A DNA stretch of 9,812 nucleotides. Source: Proteobacteria bacterium UBA4457 (GTDB lineage: Bacteria > Pseudomonadota > Gammaproteobacteria > Ga0077536). This document shows positions 7,126 through 9,812 of the stretch, one piece after another. Under the pieces are notes generated by a model. That model did not search any database and was not told the DNA's origin. It saw only the letters and a list, made by a program, of their open reading frames with translations. The first letter of the stretch is position 1, and each line of letters begins with the position of its first letter. A program made the translations under genes and the position numbers. The stretch is from the NCBI GenBank assembly GCA_002390205.1, contig DGOV01000066.1, positions 1-9,812 of the forward strand, read 5' to 3'.

Positions 7126-7154
7126 ATGACAAAGATCAAATGCGAAGGTACAAT
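7126..7154 (+). promoter_or_regulatory. Putative sigma70 promoter for the sdhAF4-sdhCDA operon
   Basis: ATGACA (7126-7131) and TACAAT (7149-7154) each match the sigma70 consensus hexamers at five of six positions and are separated by exactly 17 bases. Transcription would start near 7161, giving a leader of about 34 bases before the sdhAF4 ATG. The site lies in the 88-base gap after the squalene-synthase-like gene, where a new transcription unit is expected. Matches are by eye and not experimentally supported. Confidence 0.55.
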
Positions 7155-7166
7155 TAGCATATGCTA
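7155..7166. promoter_or_regulatory. 12-bp perfect palindrome over the predicted transcription start
   Basis: TAGCAT-ATGCTA is a perfect palindrome directly after the predicted -10 hexamer, covering the expected start site. A repressor bound here would block the sdhAF4-sdh promoter, so it is a candidate operator. It is short and AT-rich, so chance is possible. Confidence 0.3.
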
Positions 7167-7194
7167 TTTAAAGAAAAACTAGGGGGCTGTGACT

Positions 7195-7350
7195 ATGAAA
7201 GATAAGAAAAATTCTCAAGAGATTACTGGCAAAGAAGACAAAAAGCAGTTACCAAGTAAAACCCTTCCGGCTGAAACCGGAGGTCCAAAAGGTTTAGAGC
7301 CAACTCGCTACGGTGATTGGGAAAAAAATGGTCGCTGTATAGACTTCTAA
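7195..7350 (+). CDS. sdhAF4: Succinate dehydrogenase assembly factor 4 family protein (DUF1674)
   Basis: This 51-residue gene encodes a highly charged N-terminal half (MKDKKNSQEITGKEDKKQ) and a C-terminal signature TGGPKGLEPTRYGDWEKNG (26-44) ending RCIDF. The GGPKG-EPTRYGDWEK-G-C-DF pattern is the hallmark of the DUF1674/SDHAF4 family. In yeast and animals SDHAF4 (Sdh8) binds flavinylated SdhA, shields it from producing reactive oxygen species and promotes its joining with SdhB. Position as first gene ahead of sdhC supports the same role here. The start has AGGGGG (7181-7186) eight bases upstream. The N-terminus is probably disordered; no membrane segment or signal is seen. Family assignment is strong despite the size. 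Confidence 0.9.
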   Translation: MKDKKNSQEITGKEDKKQLPSKTLPAETGGPKGLEPTRYGDWEKNGRCIDF

Positions 7351-7369
7351 TGACATTAAAATAATGTCA
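7351..7369. promoter_or_regulatory. Palindrome with 8-bp arms between sdhAF4 and sdhC
   Basis: Immediately after the sdhAF4 stop, TGACATTA (7351-7358) and TAATGTCA (7362-7369) form a perfect inverted repeat separated by AAA. A further TGTCA half-site follows at 7374-7378, nine bases downstream of the one at 7365-7369. There is no following T-run, so an intrinsic terminator is unlikely. A protein-binding operator, or an RNA hairpin that sets different expression of sdhAF4 and sdhCDA, would fit. Confidence 0.4.
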
Positions 7370-7405
7370 ACACTGTCAAATAATTTCTAGGAAGGTTAAC
7401 CACGT

Positions 7406-7795
7406 ATGGACAAAACTCCACTGTCGCCGCATCTGCAAGTCTACAGACCTCAATTGACTTCGGTGCTATCAATTTCACACAGGGCTACTGGCGTAGTGCT
7501 TAGTGTGGCCGGAACAGCAATTATTCTTTATTGGCTCATAGCTACCGCGCTCGGAGCTGATACTTATTCTGAAGCCAAGCAGATCTTAGGGTCTGTGCCT
7601 GCGAAAATCGTTCTGTTTGGCTGGACGGGTGCCTTCTACTACCATCTATTAAATGGTGTCCGACACTTGCTTTGGGATACTGGTTGGGGGCTCGATCTGC
7701 CAACTGCTTACAAAACAGGTTATGGCGTGCTCATATTTTCAATTTTGCTGAGCATTTCCACATGGGCATATGTGCTCCAAAAGGCTGCGTCATGA
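7406..7795 (+). CDS. sdhC: Succinate dehydrogenase cytochrome b556 subunit
   Basis: SdhC is one of two membrane anchors of succinate:ubiquinone oxidoreductase, binding haem b and ubiquinone. The 129-residue protein opens with PLSPHLQVYRPQLTSVLSISHRATG, the alphaproteobacterial/mitochondrial form. Ser22 and Arg26 in SISHR correspond to the quinone-site residues Ser27 and Arg31 of E. coli SdhC, and His80 in FYYHLLNGVRHLLWD aligns with haem ligand His84. Three hydrophobic segments are visible at about 29-49, 66-88 and 107-125. AGGAAGG (7389-7395) ten bases upstream is a strong ribosome binding site. Its TGA overlaps the sdhD ATG (ATGA), indicating coupled translation. Confidence 0.96.
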   Translation: MDKTPLSPHLQVYRPQLTSVLSISHRATGVVLSVAGTAIILYWLIATALGADTYSEAKQILGSVPAKIVLFGWTGAFYYHLLNGVRHLLWDTGWGLDLPTAYKTGYGVLIFSILLSISTWAYVLQKAAS

Positions 7796-8163
7796 ATATT
7801 AGTTTCCCAAGTAAGCCCAACGCTACAAACGCAGGCACGAATCACTGGTGGTGGCAAAGAGTCACCGCTATATGTCTAATTCCTCTATCTATCTGGTTTG
7901 TGGTGTCAGTTTTGGGGCACATTAACGACGACCATGCTGCCGCCTCAAACTGGATAAAAAGCATTCCAGTCACCGTATTACTATTATCTTTCATGATTAT
8001 AGTCTTCTATCACGCCAAATTTGGCCTGCAAGTGATCGCTGAAGACTACGTCCATGACCCATCTACATTGAAAACTATTTTGTTTTTCATAAACGCAACT
8101 ATGATCCTTGCGGGATTGGCAAGCGTTTCAGCTATTGTAGTTATTTCGTTCATAATCCCTTAA
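7792..8163 (+). CDS. sdhD: Succinate dehydrogenase hydrophobic membrane anchor subunit
   Basis: SdhD is the second anchor of complex II. The 123-residue protein begins MNISFPSKPN and has the alphaproteobacterial-type HWWWQRVTAICLIPLSIWFV (18-37). His74 in FYHAKFGLQVIAEDYVH matches the haem b ligand (His71 in E. coli SdhD), and Asp85-Tyr86 match the ubiquinone-site pair (Asp82-Tyr83). Hydrophobic segments lie at about 25-43, 58-77 and 96-118. The ATG at 7792 overlaps the sdhC stop; the frame is open further back into sdhC, but upstream residues are merely sdhC read in another frame. sdhA follows after 11 bases. Confidence 0.95.
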   Translation: MNISFPSKPNATNAGTNHWWWQRVTAICLIPLSIWFVVSVLGHINDDHAAASNWIKSIPVTVLLLSFMIIVFYHAKFGLQVIAEDYVHDPSTLKTILFFINATMILAGLASVSAIVVISFIIP

Positions 8164-8174
8164 AGAGAAAAATT

Positions 8175-9812
8175 ATGCCTTCCGAATATCAATTTATAGA
8201 ACACCAACACGACGTTATTGTTATAGGAGCCGGAGGAGCCGGACTACGCGCAACTTTTGGCATGGCTGAAAAAGGTCTGTCGACGGCATGTATCACAAAG
8301 GTTTTTCCTACAAGAAGTCATACTGTTGCCGCACAAGGCGGCATGAGCGCAGCCTTGGGCAATATGGGAGAGGATGACTGGCGTTGGCACATGTATGACA
8401 CTATCAAAGGGTCGGACTGGTTAGGTGACCAAGACGCGATAGAGTATATGTGCAAAGAAGCTATACCTGCCGTAATTGAGCTTGAACACTATGGTGTTCC
8501 GTTTTCTCGAACCGAATCTGGAGAGATTTACCAGAGACCTTTTGGCGGAATGACAACCAATTATGGTGAAGGTACTGCGCAACGAACTTGCGCGGCAGCT
8601 GATAGGACTGGCCATGCCATTTTACATACTCTTTATCAACAATCCCTCAAGCACAATGCCGAATTTCTTATAGAATATTTCGCAGTCGATCTTGTTATGG
8701 ATAAAGATGGAGTCTGTCGAGGGGTAATAGCGTGGAATTTGGAAGATGGCACCATGCATCTATTCCGAGCCCATTCCGTCATCATTGCGACTGGAGGCTA
8801 TGGCAGATCGTATTTTTCGTGCACCTCTGCTCATACCTGCACTGGAGACGGCAATGGTATGATTTTAAGGGCTGGGCTGCCACTTCAGGACATGGAATTT
8901 ACTCAATTTCATCCAACTGGGATTTATGGCGCAGGTTGCCTTATCACGGAAGGTGTCCGAGGAGAAGGTGGTTACCTCACGAACGCAAATGGTGAGCGAT
9001 TCATGGAACGTTATGCGCCAAATGCAAAAGATCTAGCTTCGCGGGACGTCGTATCTCGCTCAATGACTGTAGAAATAACTGAAGGAAGAGGAGTTGGTGC
9101 AGAAGGCGACCACATATTTCTACATCTTGAACACCTAGGAGCCGATGTCATCAATGAACGACTTCCGGGCATAGCAGAGTCAGCGGAAATTTTCGCTGGC
9201 GTCGATGTTACAAAAGAGCCCATTCCCGTCTTACCGACGGTCCACTACAACATGGGAGGGATCCCTACGAATATCCACGGTGAAGTAGTGACCACCAAGG
9301 ACGGCAATCCTGATAGTGTGGTGCCAGGTCTAATGTCTATCGGAGAAGCAGCCTGTGTATCTGTGCACGGTGCAAATCGCTTAGGTTCAAACTCATTACT
9401 TGACTTAGTAGTCTTTGGTAGAGCTGCCGCTCAACACTGTGCGGCAACCATAAAACCCGGAGAAAAACATGTCCCTCTTGATAACGAGTCTACAGATCGC
9501 GTCCTATCCCATTTCGATGCCATGAGATATGCCGATGGCTCTGAGCCAGTGGCGAAAATTCGTCTTGAAATGCAGAAAACAATGCAAAAGCACGCTGCGG
9601 TATTCAGAACTGGTGAATTAATGGGCGAAGGGATTGAAAAGCTTGAGGAGATATGGGAGTCCTTCAAACACGTCAAGGTCACCGATAGGTCGCTGATTTG
9701 GAATACTGACCTTGTAGAAACGTTAGAGCTCGAGAATTTACTAGGTAGTGCGATGACCAGTATTAAAGCTGCCGCCAATCGTGAAGAGAGCAGAGGAGCA
9801 CATGCTAGAGAG
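8175..9812 (+). CDS. sdhA: Succinate dehydrogenase flavoprotein subunit (3' end cut by window)
   Basis: SdhA oxidises succinate to fumarate using covalently bound FAD and passes electrons to SdhB. The reading frame is open from the ATG at 8175 to the window edge: 546 codons of an expected roughly 590-600, with no stop. Seen in order are the FAD-binding VIGAGGAGLRA (16-26), SHTVAAQGG with the FAD-linked His49, WHMYDTIKGSDWLGDQDAIEYM (71-92), ATGGYGR (205-211) and the succinate-binding His246 (FHPTG), Arg290 (LASRDVV), His357 (HYNMGG) and Arg402 (NRLGSNSLLD). The sequence ends in SRGAHARE, just before the C-terminal domain's usual DxPxRDD. The whole reads as alphaproteobacterial/mitochondrial type (VAAQGG, GDWL, CTGDGNGM, PTVHYNMGGIPTN). 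The start has AAAGAGA (8162-8168) as ribosome binding site. sdhB would be expected just beyond the window. Confidence 0.97.
   Translation, partial: MPSEYQFIEHQHDVIVIGAGGAGLRATFGMAEKGLSTACITKVFPTRSHTVAAQGGMSAALGNMGEDDWRWHMYDTIKGSDWLGDQDAIEYMCKEAIPAVIELEHYGVPFSRTESGEIYQRPFGGMTTNYGEGTAQRTCAAADRTGHAILHTLYQQSLKHNAEFLIEYFAVDLVMDKDGVCRGVIAWNLEDGTMHLFRAHSVIIATGGYGRSYFSCTSAHTCTGDGNGMILRAGLPLQDMEFTQFHPTGIYGAGCLITEGVRGEGGYLTNANGERFMERYAPNAKDLASRDVVSRSMTVEITEGRGVGAEGDHIFLHLEHLGADVINERLPGIAESAEIFAGVDVTKEPIPVLPTVHYNMGGIPTNIHGEVVTTKDGNPDSVVPGLMSIGEAACVSVHGANRLGSNSLLDLVVFGRAAAQHCAATIKPGEKHVPLDNESTDRVLSHFDAMRYADGSEPVAKIRLEMQKTMQKHAAVFRTGELMGEGIEKLEEIWESFKHVKVTDRSLIWNTDLVETLELENLLGSAMTSIKAAANREESRGAHARE

Noticed and set aside
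7672..7791. Frame open upstream of sdhD, inside sdhC
   Set aside because: The ATGA overlap at 7792-7795 and the family N-terminus place the sdhD start at 7792.
8732..8995. 87-codon frame inside sdhA on the plus strand, and minus-strand frames at 8421-8615, 9011-9223 and 9431-9778
   Set aside because: All lie within the unbroken, strongly conserved sdhA frame and show no recognisable domain.

Overview
The window is ordinary chromosomal DNA of a pseudomonadotan (proteobacterial) bacterium: moderate to low GC by eye, densely packed genes, short intergenic gaps, and no mobile element, tRNA, rRNA or CRISPR array that I can see. All genes are core or near-core metabolism: acyl-CoA metabolism, leucine biosynthesis, ubiquinone biosynthesis and the TCA cycle/respiratory chain. 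The taxonomic signal is mixed. LeuC, LeuD, UbiG and the UbiG-linked phosphatase read like gammaproteobacterial proteins, while SdhC, SdhD, SdhA and the SDHAF4-type assembly factor read like alphaproteobacterial or mitochondrial ones. I would not commit to a class; a marine-type gammaproteobacterium with an alpha-like succinate dehydrogenase would fit.

Layout. (1) 164-2652, plus strand: a crotonase-fold protein of the ECHDC3 type followed after 38 bases by an acyl-CoA synthetase, probably one transcription unit for activating and converting a carboxylic acid as its CoA ester. (2) 2664-4706, minus strand: leuC then leuD, the two subunits of isopropylmalate isomerase, 3 bases apart and convergent with region 1 across only 11 bases. 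Upstream of leuC, on the minus strand at 4855-4805, is an unlisted 16-codon reading frame with three consecutive leucine codons and five isoleucine codons just before its stop. It is followed by competing hairpins and looks like a leader peptide for leucine-dependent attenuation. (3) 4896-7106, plus strand: ubiG, a HAD phosphatase of the Gph/MupP type and a squalene/phytoene-synthase-fold protein lacking the usual Asp-rich motifs, tightly packed (5-base gap, then 8-base overlap). (4) 7195 to the end, plus strand: a 51-codon sdhAF4 gene, then sdhC, sdhD and the first 546 codons of sdhA, cut by the window edge. A good sigma70-type promoter (7126-7154) sits before sdhAF4, with a palindrome over the expected transcription start and a second palindrome between sdhAF4 and sdhC.

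How the genes fit together. UbiG completes ubiquinone, and succinate dehydrogenase (membrane anchors SdhC/SdhD, flavoprotein SdhA, assembly factor SdhAF4) reduces ubiquinone with electrons from succinate. Region 3-4 therefore has a respiratory theme, and the squalene-synthase-like protein resembles the family of the mitochondrial complex I assembly factor NDUFAF6. The acyl-CoA pair and leuCD are separate functions. Bases 1-163 ahead of the first gene hold only a weak 7-base inverted repeat (53-59 with 87-93) and a ribosome binding site at 149-154; I see no gene there.
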